DNA of 64,000 nt, from contig JAPZRO010000004.1 in NCBI GenBank assembly GCA_027531395.1, forward strand, positions 806,001-870,000, read 5' to 3'. This DNA is from Porphyrobacter sp. (GTDB lineage: Bacteria > Pseudomonadota > Alphaproteobacteria > Sphingomonadales > Sphingomonadaceae). Below the pieces are notes generated by a model. That model was not told the DNA's origin and made no database searches. It saw only the letters and a list, made by a program, of their open reading frames with translations. Below, one piece after another: positions 6,642-14,914 of this stretch. The position numbers and the translations under genes are program-made. Each line of letters begins with the position of its first letter. Positions within the stretch are counted from its first letter, which is position 1.

Positions 6642-7967
6642 ATGGCGATTGAACTGAAGATGCCGGCGCTCTCGCCGACCATGGAACAGGGCACGCTCGC
6701 CAAATGGCTCAAGGCCGAAGGCGACCGGATCGAGCCGGGCGATATCATCGCCGAGATCGAGACCGACAAGGCGACAATGGAATTCGAAGCCATCGACGAA
6801 GGCGTGCTGGAGAAGATCCTGGTGCCCGCCGGGACCGAGGATGTCGCGGTGGGCGCGGTGATTGCGCTGATCGCGGGGGAAGGGGAGGCGCCTGAGCCTG
6901 CGCCCGCACCTGCTCCCAAGGCGGAAAAGCCCGCACCCGCAGCTGTCGTCGCCGCTGCCGATCCGGCGATCCCGGCCGGCACCAATCTCGTCAGCACCAC
7001 CGTGCGCGAGGCGCTGCGCGATGCGATGGCCGAAGAGATGCGCCGCGATCCCCGCGTCTTCGTGATGGGCGAGGAAGTCGCCGAATATCAGGGCGCCTAC
7101 AAGGTAACGCAGGGCCTGCTGGACGAGTTCGGCCCCAAGCGCGTCATCGATACCCCGATCACCGAATACGGCTTTGCCGGTATCGGCACCGGAGCGGCGA
7201 TGGGCGGCCTGCGCCCCATCGTCGAATTCATGACCTTCAACTTCGCGATGCAGGCGATCGACCACATCATCAACTCGGCCGCCAAGACCAACTACATGTC
7301 GGGTGGCCAGATGCGCTGCCCGATCGTGTTCCGCGGCCCGAACGGGGCGGCGAGCCGCGTCGGCGCGCAGCACTCGCAGAACTATGGGCCGTGGTATGCC
7401 AGCGTGCCGGGCCTGATCGTGATCGCGCCCTATGATGCGGCTGATGCCAAGGGGCTGATGAAGGCCGCGATCCGCTGTGAAGACCCGGTGGTGTTCCTCG
7501 AAAACGAGCTGGTCTATGGCCGCAGCTTCGACGTTCCCGATGTCGAGGACTATGTCCTGCCGATCGGCAAGGCGCGGATCATGCGCGAGGGCAAGGACGT
7601 CACCATCGTCTCCTACTCCATCGGCGTCGGCATGGCGCTGGAGGCCGCGAACACGCTGGCGGGCGAGGGCATTGATGCCGAGGTGATCGACCTTCGCACC
7701 CTGCGCCCGCTCGACAAGCAGACGGTGCTCGCAAGCCTCGCCAAGACCAACCGCCTGATCGTTGCCGAGGAAGGCTGGCCGACCTGCTCGATCGCCTCCG
7801 AGATCGTCAGCATCTGCATGGAGGAGGGCTTCGACCACCTCGACGCGCCGGTCATGCGGGTGTGCAACGAGGACGTGCCGCTGCCCTACGCCGCCAACCT
7901 CGAAAAGCTCGCGCTGATCGATGCCGCGCGGATCGCCGAGGCGGCGCGCAAGGTCTGCTACAAATAG
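6642..7967 (+). CDS. pdhB: pyruvate dehydrogenase E1 beta with lipoyl domain
   Basis: 441 residues. Residues 1-80 form a lipoyl domain with the modified lysine K43 in [11 protein letters not shown]. An Ala/Pro linker (about 85-120) leads to the transketolase-type E1-beta core, which includes [18 protein letters not shown] and the C-terminal transketolase domain. Lipoylated E1-beta is typical of alphaproteobacteria such as Rhizobium and Zymomonas and absent from most other bacteria. The E2 in this window carries a nearly identical lipoyl domain, so both subunits need LipA at 19.5 kb. Co-transcribed with pdhA. Confidence 0.96.
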   Translation: MAIELKMPALSPTMEQGTLAKWLKAEGDRIEPGDIIAEIETDKATMEFEAIDEGVLEKILVPAGTEDVAVGAVIALIAGEGEAPEPAPAPAPKAEKPAPAAVVAAADPAIPAGTNLVSTTVREALRDAMAEEMRRDPRVFVMGEEVAEYQGAYKVTQGLLDEFGPKRVIDTPITEYGFAGIGTGAAMGGLRPIVEFMTFNFAMQAIDHIINSAAKTNYMSGGQMRCPIVFRGPNGAASRVGAQHSQNYGPWYASVPGLIVIAPYDAADAKGLMKAAIRCEDPVVFLENELVYGRSFDVPDVEDYVLPIGKARIMREGKDVTIVSYSIGVGMALEAANTLAGEGIDAEVIDLRTLRPLDKQTVLASLAKTNRLIVAEEGWPTCSIASEIVSICMEEGFDHLDAPVMRVCNEDVPLPYAANLEKLALIDAARIAEAARKVCYK

Positions 7968-8004
7968 GCAGGAATGCCGCCCGGGCGGGGCGACGCGGCT
8001 GTGA

Positions 8005-8724
8005 TCAGCTCGCGCGCTCCGCCGAGTAGGTGTCGCAATCGGCCGCAGGGCCGTCGTCGTACAGCTGCGTCAGGTCGCGCGAATCGCGCACGTTGAAGGC
8101 CGCCGTGTAACGGATGGTGCGCCCGTCATAGATATCGAACGGGGTGAGCGAGTCGTAATCATAGGCGATCTCGACGAACATCACCGCCGTGCCGTTGCTG
8201 GCGGTGATGAGGTTGCCGGGCTCGCCCATGCCCTGAAAGCCGGTGCCGCTGGCGCCGTCGCCTTCCTCGCCATAGCTCGAATCGAACACCTTGGCCCCGC
8301 GGCAGCGCTGCCAGGCGATCCACTGGCCGCCATCGGCGTTGCGCTGGAGGCTGGAGATGATCACCCGCCCGCGCTCGAAGATGCCGAAGGTCTCGCCCAG
8401 CTTTTCCGCGCCGACGAGGGATTCGTTGATATCGCTTTCATAGACTTTGCGCGCGGTCAGCACGTCCTGCTCGCCCACGCGCGAGGCGTTGTCGGCCACC
8501 TGCATCGCCACCTGGCTGACCTGCATGTGGGTGATGACGAAATAGGCGGTCTCGGTGCCGAGCATCCCCATCGCGAGCACGATCGGCGCGGTGAAGGCGA
8601 ACTCGACGAAAGCCACGCCCGAGGTGTCGGCCTTCAGCTGCTGGCGCAGCGAACGCAGCCGACGGGGCAGGGCAGCCATCCGTGCCGTCATGTTTCCGAG
8701 CATCTTGAGAGGGGCAGCGGTCAT
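8005..8724 (-). CDS. TadE-like pilus assembly protein (third gene)
   Basis: 239 residues. After a basic cytoplasmic N-terminus, GVAFVEFAFTAPIVLAMGML (about 37-56) matches the TadE-type membrane segment with its VEFA prepilin-like turn. The rest would be periplasmic and includes the cysteines near CRGAKVF and DCDTYS. TadE-like pseudopilins support assembly of Flp/Tad pili. The ATG at 8724 overlaps the preceding stop as ATGA, so the three genes are translationally coupled. The secretion ATPase and platform genes (tadA/B/C) are not in the window. Confidence 0.85.
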   Translation of the reverse strand: MTAAPLKMLGNMTARMAALPRRLRSLRQQLKADTSGVAFVEFAFTAPIVLAMGMLGTETAYFVITHMQVSQVAMQVADNASRVGEQDVLTARKVYESDINESLVGAEKLGETFGIFERGRVIISSLQRNADGGQWIAWQRCRGAKVFDSSYGEEGDGASGTGFQGMGEPGNLITASNGTAVMFVEIAYDYDSLTPFDIYDGRTIRYTAAFNVRDSRDLTQLYDDGPAADCDTYSAERAS

Positions 8725-9338
8725 GGGCAATTTCCCGTTTCGGTCGAGCGGTCCTGTTCGTCGAAGGGCTGGTTGCGCAGCACGGTCGAGGCGCGCAGCG
8801 TGACCGTGTTGTTCATGCCCACGAGGCCATACATCGGGAACAGGCGCGGATAGCTCACCACGGCGGTGTAGAGCACCGCATCGCGCGCGCCGCCGATCCC
8901 GTCACGGCCGCGGTTGGCATCCCATTGGCCGTTGCCGTTGGCGTCGACGTAGAGCTCGCCCATGTTGCACTCGCCGTCGTTGTTGTCGTCGTCGTATTCC
9001 TCGCCCTCGCCGATGTCGCTGAAGTCGAAGTGCGAGAGCTTCTCGAACTCCACCGTCGCCGTGTTGGGGACGACCTTCAGCACTTCGACCCGCACGCGCT
9101 CGTCGATCGAGTCCTGCTGGCTGCCGGCGGTTTCGAGCGTGAGGTCGCGCCCGGCCTTCTGCAAGGCGCCGTTGATCAGCGAGTTGGTGTACTGCGTGTG
9201 GGCCATGTCGAAGATGCCCATCACCAGCACGCACAGTACCGGCGCTACGAAACCGAACTCGACCAGGGTGACCCCCTGCCGGTCGCCGTGCAGGCGAGCC
9301 AGCAGGGCGCGGCAGCGGTGGACAGCGTTGCGGATCAT
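8721..9338 (-). CDS. TadE-like protein with Asp/Asn-rich insert
   Basis: 205 residues. A basic start is followed by GVTLVEFGFVAPVLCVLVMG (about 23-42), a TadE prepilin-like membrane segment. The periplasmic part contains a very acidic stretch (about 100-135) with YDDDNNDGE and DANGNGQWD, which resemble Asp/Asn calcium-binding loops. The start ATG at 9338 overlaps the TadG stop as ATGA; an in-frame extension upstream has no support because it would run inside tadG. It is the middle gene of the cassette. The calcium idea is inference. Confidence 0.82.
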   Translation of the reverse strand: MIRNAVHRCRALLARLHGDRQGVTLVEFGFVAPVLCVLVMGIFDMAHTQYTNSLINGALQKAGRDLTLETAGSQQDSIDERVRVEVLKVVPNTATVEFEKLSHFDFSDIGEGEEYDDDNNDGECNMGELYVDANGNGQWDANRGRDGIGGARDAVLYTAVVSYPRLFPMYGLVGMNNTVTLRASTVLRNQPFDEQDRSTETGNCP

Positions 9339-11320
9339 GACGTGAGCCTCAGTGCAGCGATCTTCTGGGCGATTTCCTGGAAGCGCTCGTTGAGCGTTTC
9401 GGAATCGTTGGCCTGGAAGGCCCGCCCCGGAGAGGCGCAGTCGATCAGGTTCTGGGTCAGCGCGGTCCCGAAGGCGACCACCCACACCGTGATGTTCTCC
9501 TGACGCGCTGCCCGGCAGATGGCCTGGAGACGATCGCGGCGACGGTTGAACTCGGTCGTCGAGTTGCCGGTGCCGGTGATGCGGCGATCCCACCATTCGA
9601 CGCCATGGGTCGAATAGTTCTCGGTGCTGTTGACCTGCACACCGTCGGTCATGAACACGATGTGGCGGGCGATCGCGTCACCATTGGGCGCGGTCTGGTT
9701 ATCGGCCGCGAAGATGCCGCGGGGCGAGATGAAGCGCGCACCCCACAGCATCCCGATGTCGTGATAGGTGTTGCCGCTGGCGTTGAGCGCATTGACGTAG
9801 GTCTGCAGGTTGGCGCGGGTGACCTCGTTCAGGCGCATCGCGGCACGCGGACAGGTCCAGCCGGCGCGGCTTTCGTCACCGGTCTGGTACAGCCAGTTGG
9901 TCACGTTGGTGCTGCCGTCCTCGCGCTTCCACACCACGTTGTTGAGCGCGGGCTTCCAGCGCTGCTCCTCGTTCACCGGCACAAGGTTGATGTTGATGTC
10001 ATGCGCGGCGGCCGGGATCGGGCTGTAGTTGTCGGTCAGGACGGTCGAGGGTTCCTCGATGCAGCCCGACCAGGTGTGGGTCACCATCGCGCCCTGATTG
10101 CCGGTCGGCATCTGGATCTGGTTGTCGTCATACAGCGTGGCGAGGTTTACCGTCTCCCAGCCTGCCGGGCTGCCAGTCGGGTTCTCGACATTGCAGGGCG
10201 TGTCGTCATCGGTATCGACCGGGCAATAGACATAGTCCTGCCACACGACGCTGCGGATGTTCTGATCGGGGATCACGTCCGCCGGGGTTGCGATGCGGGT
10301 CTTGCGTACGCGCCCGCGGCAGCCGGCGCGGTTGGACGAGCTGCCACCGCTCCACACGCCGGTACGGAACTCGGTGGGGGCGTACACCTGCCAGGTCTGA
10401 CCGTTTACGATGTAGGTGCCGGGCAGCGAGTTCCAGCAGAAGTTCTGCGCCGTGGTCCGGCTGCTCGTCGGGCTGGTGAGGTAGCGGTAATGATCGGTGT
10501 TGGTGGATCCGAAGTTCGAAGTCGCGCGCGGCAGCCATTCGGTCTGGTCGGAAATGACGATTGTGTCGCCGACCTCGATCCCGTTGCCGGGGATGAAGGT
10601 GAACTGCTCGCGGAAGCGGGCCACACGCGACTGGTAGGTGTTGCTGCTCGCCATGTATTCGTCGGGGATCGACAGGCCGACATTGACCTGCTGCGAATAG
10701 GGCACGACACCGTAGCGCACCTGCGCGCTGTCGGATGTCGCGGCCTCTACGGTGTCGTAGAAGTTCATCACCGCTTCGCGCAGCGCGACGATCTTGGAGC
10801 CGGGGCCGGAGTCGCAGTCGGAGTTGTCGGGGCAGTCTGCCATCGAGCCGGTGACGTCGACCACGAACATGATGTCGCTGTTCGAGATGTTGATCTCGGC
10901 GGTGCAGCTGACTTCGATCTGGAAGGATTCGTAACCGAAGGCCCCCATGATGCTGGTCGGCAGCGTGCCGCTCGCGGTGCCGGTGACGGTGCCTTCGCCA
11001 TCGCTGGTGTAGTCGCGCTGGCCGTTCTCGACCCCGAACATGCCATCCGAGAAGTTCTGGTCGAAGAAGTCGAGACCGATGTTGCGGTGCTCGGTGGTGA
11101 AGGTGTCGGTGGTCATCGCCCGGCGTGCGGCCAGTGCCCCGGCGTCGCAGGCGGCCTGCATGCGCGAGGCGGTCATGTAGTAGCGGCTCGCATCGACGCC
11201 GCCGCCGACCATCGCCATCAGAGGGATCATCGCCGCTGCCGAAATGACGATGGTGTTCGCGGTCCTGTCATGCAGGAGCGAGCGCAGAAATGACTGCCGC
11301 TCGGTGGTGTCTCGCTTCAT
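9335..11320 (-). CDS. TadG-like pilus protein with von Willebrand A domain
   Basis: 661 residues. The N-terminal TadG/Flp assembly segment (TIVISAAAMIPLMAMVGGG, about 23-41) anchors the protein in the membrane, with DASRYYMTASRMQAACDAG after it as in TadG homologues. A von Willebrand A domain begins near residue 150 with the metal-binding MIDAS start DVTGSMAD and runs toward the C-terminus, interrupted by a long insertion. TadG-like proteins contribute to Flp pilus adhesion. ATG at 11320 with an AGGGGAAGGA-type site upstream. It heads the three-gene cassette; a CtrA-like box lies about 105-120 bases upstream. Confidence 0.88.
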   Translation of the reverse strand: MKRDTTERQSFLRSLLHDRTANTIVISAAAMIPLMAMVGGGVDASRYYMTASRMQAACDAGALAARRAMTTDTFTTEHRNIGLDFFDQNFSDGMFGVENGQRDYTSDGEGTVTGTASGTLPTSIMGAFGYESFQIEVSCTAEINISNSDIMFVVDVTGSMADCPDNSDCDSGPGSKIVALREAVMNFYDTVEAATSDSAQVRYGVVPYSQQVNVGLSIPDEYMASSNTYQSRVARFREQFTFIPGNGIEVGDTIVISDQTEWLPRATSNFGSTNTDHYRYLTSPTSSRTTAQNFCWNSLPGTYIVNGQTWQVYAPTEFRTGVWSGGSSSNRAGCRGRVRKTRIATPADVIPDQNIRSVVWQDYVYCPVDTDDDTPCNVENPTGSPAGWETVNLATLYDDNQIQMPTGNQGAMVTHTWSGCIEEPSTVLTDNYSPIPAAAHDININLVPVNEEQRWKPALNNVVWKREDGSTNVTNWLYQTGDESRAGWTCPRAAMRLNEVTRANLQTYVNALNASGNTYHDIGMLWGARFISPRGIFAADNQTAPNGDAIARHIVFMTDGVQVNSTENYSTHGVEWWDRRITGTGNSTTEFNRRRDRLQAICRAARQENITVWVVAFGTALTQNLIDCASPGRAFQANDSETLNERFQEIAQKIAALRLTS

Positions 11321-11423
11321 AAGGTGCGCGTCCTTCCCCTGAATCTTCCCCCCGGATTACGGGAATTTCCAGATGCAGCGGTCGGCATAAGTCAGGTCTG
11401 GTAAGCGGATTGCGAAAGAGCGT

Positions 11424-11440
11424 GGTTAACGGTCTCCTAA
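11424..11440 (-). promoter_or_regulatory. candidate CtrA-binding box
   Basis: Read on the minus strand the site is TTAG, 7 bases (GAGACCG), then TTAACC, against the full CtrA consensus TTAA-N7-TTAAC, with one mismatch. It lies 104-120 bases upstream of tadG and 96-112 upstream of the divergent gene at 11536. CtrA controls motility and pilus genes in many alphaproteobacteria, so position and target agree. Evidence is a motif match only. Confidence 0.4.
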
Positions 11441-11535
11441 TGCTGTTCCAGAGGTTTCCCGGGACTTCCGGCGTGGCGCCGAGGGACAGTTCCCTTGCCA
11501 ATGGCTAAGCCCCGGGTTTAGGGCTCCGCCCCGTC

Positions 11536-12195
11536 ATGGACGCTGCGAACGACGATCATCTGCCGCCTGAAGCAGAGCTGGCGATTGCCTGGAGCGCACC
11601 AAAGGTTCGCGCACCGTTAACCACAGCTCTTCAGCTTGATCGGCGGCTCGCGCGGATCGTCGCGCGCACCAGTGAACCGATGCTGGGGCAGATGCGGCTC
11701 GCCTGGTGGCGCGAGGCGCTGGGCAAGCCGGTATCCGAACGACCGCGCGGCGACCGGGTGCTGGATGCGATCGGGACCAATTGGGCGGGACAGGAAAGCG
11801 CGCTGGTGGCGATGGTCGATGGCTGGGAGGTGCTGGTGAGCGCCGAGACCATCGGGATCGAAGAGGCGCGGGTTCTGGGGATGGGTCGCGGGGCCTTCTT
11901 TGCCGCGCTGGACCAGCGGGATGATCGCGCCGGGCAGGATCGACTTGCCGCGGCGGGCTATCGCTGGGCGCTGGCCGATGCGGCTGCCAGTGTCTCGGAT
12001 GCGGGCGAGCGCGACGTGCTGGTCAGCGTCGGTCTGGCGCGTGCGCATCTCGGCGGATCGGTCCCGCGCGACCTTCGCGGTCTTGCGGTGCTCGAAGCGC
12101 TGGCACGGCGGGCGCTCAAGCGTGGCGGGCAACCGCTGATGGCGGGACGGGGTGCTTCGCTCACCGCATTGCGCGCCGCTATCTTTCTGACCTGA
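11536..12195 (+). CDS. squalene/phytoene synthase-like protein (degenerate)
   Basis: 219 residues resembling the squalene/phytoene synthase fold, recognised by RIVARTSEPMLGQMRLAWWRE (about 35-55). The aspartate-rich DxxxD motifs that bind the prenyl diphosphate are not evident, and the protein is shorter than the roughly 280-residue enzymes. It therefore looks more like the non-catalytic NDUFAF6-type relatives than a carotenoid enzyme. No carotenoid or hopanoid genes flank it. It starts with ATG at 11536, divergent from tadG. Confidence 0.65.
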   Translation: MDAANDDHLPPEAELAIAWSAPKVRAPLTTALQLDRRLARIVARTSEPMLGQMRLAWWREALGKPVSERPRGDRVLDAIGTNWAGQESALVAMVDGWEVLVSAETIGIEEARVLGMGRGAFFAALDQRDDRAGQDRLAAAGYRWALADAAASVSDAGERDVLVSVGLARAHLGGSVPRDLRGLAVLEALARRALKRGGQPLMAGRGASLTALRAAIFLT

Positions 12196-12238
12196 TTACG
12201 TATATTCCCTTGGGCTTGCAGCAAGGGGGGGCAGACCG

Positions 12239-12700
12239 TTGCGACAGGCATTGGCGGGTGGATTGGCGGCGTTGGCGCTGGCCGGCGTTGGGCTCTTCTG
12301 GTGGCAGGGACGGGCCGAAGTCGAAACGGGCGCACCACCGCCCTTGCCCGAGGAGGCACGCCCCGACCCCGCAGCCCTGCCGATCGCCGATCCGGGCGCG
12401 ATGAAGGGCCCCGCGCCGCCCGAAGTCAGCGAGCTCACCCGCGAGGAGCAGCGCTTCTTCCGCTATGACCGCAACCGCGACCGGCTGATCACCCGCGACG
12501 AGATGCTCTCGACCCGCTCCGACGGGTTCCGCGCGCTCGATGTCGACGGCAACAACCTGCTCACCTTCGAGGAATGGGCGGTGACCACGGTCGACCGCTT
12601 CGAGGGCGCCGATAAGGATGGCAACGGACGTCTCACTCCGCGCGAATTCGCCACCACCGCGCCCAGGCCGGTGGCGAAGAAGCCGGCGTGCAAGTGCTAG
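12239..12700 (+). CDS. EF-hand calcium-binding protein, exported or anchored
   Basis: 153 residues. An N-terminal hydrophobic segment (about 6-23, ending FWWQGRA) acts as signal anchor or signal peptide, followed by a Pro-rich linker. Three EF-hand loops follow: DRNRDRLITRDE, DVDGNNLLTFEE and DKDGNGRLTPRE, each with Asp/Asn at the calcium positions and a terminal Glu. The TTG start at 12239 is supported by a strong AAGGGGGG site about 8 bases upstream. The target of this calcium binding is unknown. It ends 4 bases from the convergent trmFO stop. Confidence 0.88.
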   Translation: MRQALAGGLAALALAGVGLFWWQGRAEVETGAPPPLPEEARPDPAALPIADPGAMKGPAPPEVSELTREEQRFFRYDRNRDRLITRDEMLSTRSDGFRALDVDGNNLLTFEEWAVTTVDRFEGADKDGNGRLTPREFATTAPRPVAKKPACKC

Positions 12701-12704
12701 GCCG

Positions 12705-14090
12705 CTAGGCCGGGACAGCCTCGCGGGTTTCGCTGATCCAGCGGGCGAGGTCTTCCTTGGCGCGGGCGGTATAGGCCTCCTTGCGCACTTTCTTGCCGAC
12801 TTCGTGGAGCGGCGGGAACAGGCCGAAATTGACGTTCATGGGCTGGAAGGTCTCGGCCTCGGCATCGCCGGTGATGTGAGAGAGCAGCGCGCCCAGCGCA
12901 GTGGTCGCGGGCAGGGCCTGCCACGCGCGCCCCGCCAGCTCCGCCGCCGTCATCATCCCGGCGACCAACCCGATGGCGGCGCTCTCGACATAGCCCTCGC
13001 AGCCCGTCACCTGCCCGGCGAAGCGGATATGCGGCGCGGCCTTGAGGCGCAGCTGGCGATCGAGCACTTGCGGAGAATTGAGGAAGGTGTTGCGGTGCAA
13101 GCCCCCGAGCCGCGCGAATTCGGCATTCTCCAGCCCCGGGATGGTGCGGAACAGCTCGATTTGCGCGGCATATTTGAGCTTGGTCTGGAAGCCGACCATG
13201 TTCCACAGCGTGCCGAGCTTGTTGTCCTGCCGCAGCTGCACCACGGCATAGGGCCAGCGCCCTTGCGGGAATTCGGGGGTGACATCGAAAGGATTGTCGA
13301 GCCCCACGCCCTTCATCGGCCCGAACCGCAGCGTCTCCACCCCGCGCTCGGCCATCACTTCGATCGGCATGCAGCCGTCGAAATAGGGCGTGTCCTTCTC
13401 CCACTGCTTGAACTCGGTCTTCTCGCCCTCGATCAGCCCCTTGTGGAAGGCGAGATACTGCTCCTGCGTCATCGGGCAGTTGATGTAATCGCCGCCTTCG
13501 TTGCTGGCCTCGGTGCGCTTGTTCCAGCGCGACTGGATCCAGACCTTGCTCATGTCGATGGAGTCGCGGTGGACGATCGGCGCAATCGCGTCGAAGAAGG
13601 CGAGCCGCTCGGAGCCGGTCGCCTTGACGATGCTCGCGGCGAGCGCCTCTGCGGTGAGCGGGCCGGTGGCCACGATGGTGAGGCCGGCAGGGGGCAGGGC
13701 ATCCACCCGCTCGCGCACGATGGTGACGTTGGGGTGCTCGCTGAGCGCCTTCTCGACCTCGGCCGAGAACACGTCACGGTCGACCGCCATGGCGCTTCCC
13801 GCAGGCACGCGCGCGACATGGCCGGCGCGCATCACCAGAGAGTCGAGCATCCGCATCTCGTGATGCAGCAGCCCGACCGCGTTCTTGGTGTCGTCGTCCG
13901 AGCGGAAGGAATTGGAACAGACCAGCTCGGCAAGGCCATCTGTCTGGTGCGCCGGGGTCATCTCCCCGCTCCCGCGCATCTCCGACAGGCGCACGCGCAC
14001 ACCGCGCTGCGCGAGCTGCCATGCCGCCTCGCTCCCGGCGAGGCCGCCACCGATTATGTGCACATCGTGCATAGTCGCCTTTGCGGTCAT
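12705..14090 (-). CDS. trmFO: tRNA (uracil-54) C5-methyltransferase TrmFO
   Basis: 461 residues. TrmFO makes ribothymidine at position 54 of tRNA using methylenetetrahydrofolate and FADH2. The FAD dinucleotide motif [13 protein letters not shown] is at about 12-24, the conserved cysteine C58 lies in [13 protein letters not shown], and a second conserved cysteine lies in [15 protein letters not shown], both characteristic of the family. Two ATGs are possible, 14090 and 14072 ([10 protein letters not shown]); homologues favour a short N-terminus, so 14072 could be the real start. Confidence 0.95.
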   Translation of the reverse strand: MTAKATMHDVHIIGGGLAGSEAAWQLAQRGVRVRLSEMRGSGEMTPAHQTDGLAELVCSNSFRSDDDTKNAVGLLHHEMRMLDSLVMRAGHVARVPAGSAMAVDRDVFSAEVEKALSEHPNVTIVRERVDALPPAGLTIVATGPLTAEALAASIVKATGSERLAFFDAIAPIVHRDSIDMSKVWIQSRWNKRTEASNEGGDYINCPMTQEQYLAFHKGLIEGEKTEFKQWEKDTPYFDGCMPIEVMAERGVETLRFGPMKGVGLDNPFDVTPEFPQGRWPYAVVQLRQDNKLGTLWNMVGFQTKLKYAAQIELFRTIPGLENAEFARLGGLHRNTFLNSPQVLDRQLRLKAAPHIRFAGQVTGCEGYVESAAIGLVAGMMTAAELAGRAWQALPATTALGALLSHITGDAEAETFQPMNVNFGLFPPLHEVGKKVRKEAYTARAKEDLARWISETREAVPA

Positions 14091-14158
14091 GGCGGGGCAG
14101 GTAATTGCGTGTTAGCGCCTCGGCAAGCCCCGAGGGGTGGCAAGACGGGAAGACAGGC

Positions 14159-14824
14159 ATGGCGAAACAGGCGCTGATCGAACAGAGGCCGTGGCTGCTG
14201 GCGAGTATCGCGGCGGCAACCGCGTTCTATTTCCTGAGCGACCAGCCGGTGTTCGAGGGCACCTGGGGCCTCTTGGCCAAGGGTTCCTCGGTCGGGCTGC
14301 TGGCGCTCTATGTGCTGCTGCGCGTGCCGCATGACAGCCACCGCACCGACGGCCTGCTGCTGGTCGCCGCGCTGGTGCTGGCCGCGGCGGGCGATGTCGC
14401 GATCGAGCTATGGTTCGAGGTCGGCGGCGCGTTCTTCGCTGCAGCCCACTGCGTGGCGGTGGCGCTTTACTGGCGCAATCCGCGGGTCCGCCATTCGCCG
14501 AGCCAGCGGTTGCTGAGCCTCGCGCTGCTGATCGGCACACCGGTGATCAGCTTCTTGCTGAGCGGCGAGGTGGCGATTGCGATCTACGCCTGTTTCCTCG
14601 GCGCGATGGCGGCGGCGGCGTGGTACAGCCGCTTCCCGCGCTACCGCGTGGGGACCGGCGCGGTGCTGTTCGTGGTAAGCGACTGGCTGATCTTTGCGCG
14701 GCAAGGCCCGATCGACCTCGAGCCCGCCAACACGCTGCTGATCTGGCCGCTCTACTACGCCGGACAGGTGATGATCGCCACCGGCATCGTCCAATGCATG
14801 CGCGGCGAACAGCCGGTGCGCTGA
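14159..14824 (+). CDS. YhhN family membrane protein (lysoplasmalogenase-like)
   Basis: 221 residues with about eight hydrophobic helices and little soluble sequence. Family signs are the GDVAIE stretch near residue 80 and VLFVVSDWLIFARQ near 175-188, which carry the conserved acidic residues of the YhhN/TMEM86 family. TMEM86B hydrolyses lysoplasmalogens; bacterial members are mostly uncharacterised, so activity is inferred. The ATG at 14159 gives the expected short N-terminus. A strong bidirectional terminator follows at 14850-14892. Confidence 0.85.
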   Translation: MAKQALIEQRPWLLASIAAATAFYFLSDQPVFEGTWGLLAKGSSVGLLALYVLLRVPHDSHRTDGLLLVAALVLAAAGDVAIELWFEVGGAFFAAAHCVAVALYWRNPRVRHSPSQRLLSLALLIGTPVISFLLSGEVAIAIYACFLGAMAAAAWYSRFPRYRVGTGAVLFVVSDWLIFARQGPIDLEPANTLLIWPLYYAGQVMIATGIVQCMRGEQPVR

Positions 14825-14849
14825 GGCTTTGCCGCTTTCTTGAGCACCT

Positions 14850-14892
14850 GAAAAAACGGGCAGCCGGTGCGATGGCCGGCTGCCCGTTTTTT
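14850..14892. terminator. bidirectional intrinsic terminator
   Basis: An 11-bp GC stem, CGGGCAGCCGG (14857-14867) with CCGGCTGCCCG (14876-14886), is flanked by AAAAAA on the left and TTTTTT on the right. It therefore works as an intrinsic terminator on both strands, between the YhhN gene (plus) and gyrA (minus). Confidence 0.93.
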
Positions 14893-14914
14893 CATCAGCT
14901 CTGCCGAGGGGAGC

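Noticed and set aside
4014..7838. Very long minus-strand open frame of 1274 codons
   Set aside because: It fuses the haloalkane dehalogenase frame with the antisense of ftsB, pdhA and pdhB. The real gene starts at 4931 with a strong ribosome-binding site; the rest is a GC-rich antisense shadow.
11536..12195. Functional phytoene synthase (crtB)
   Set aside because: Aspartate-rich motifs are not present and no carotenoid genes are nearby.
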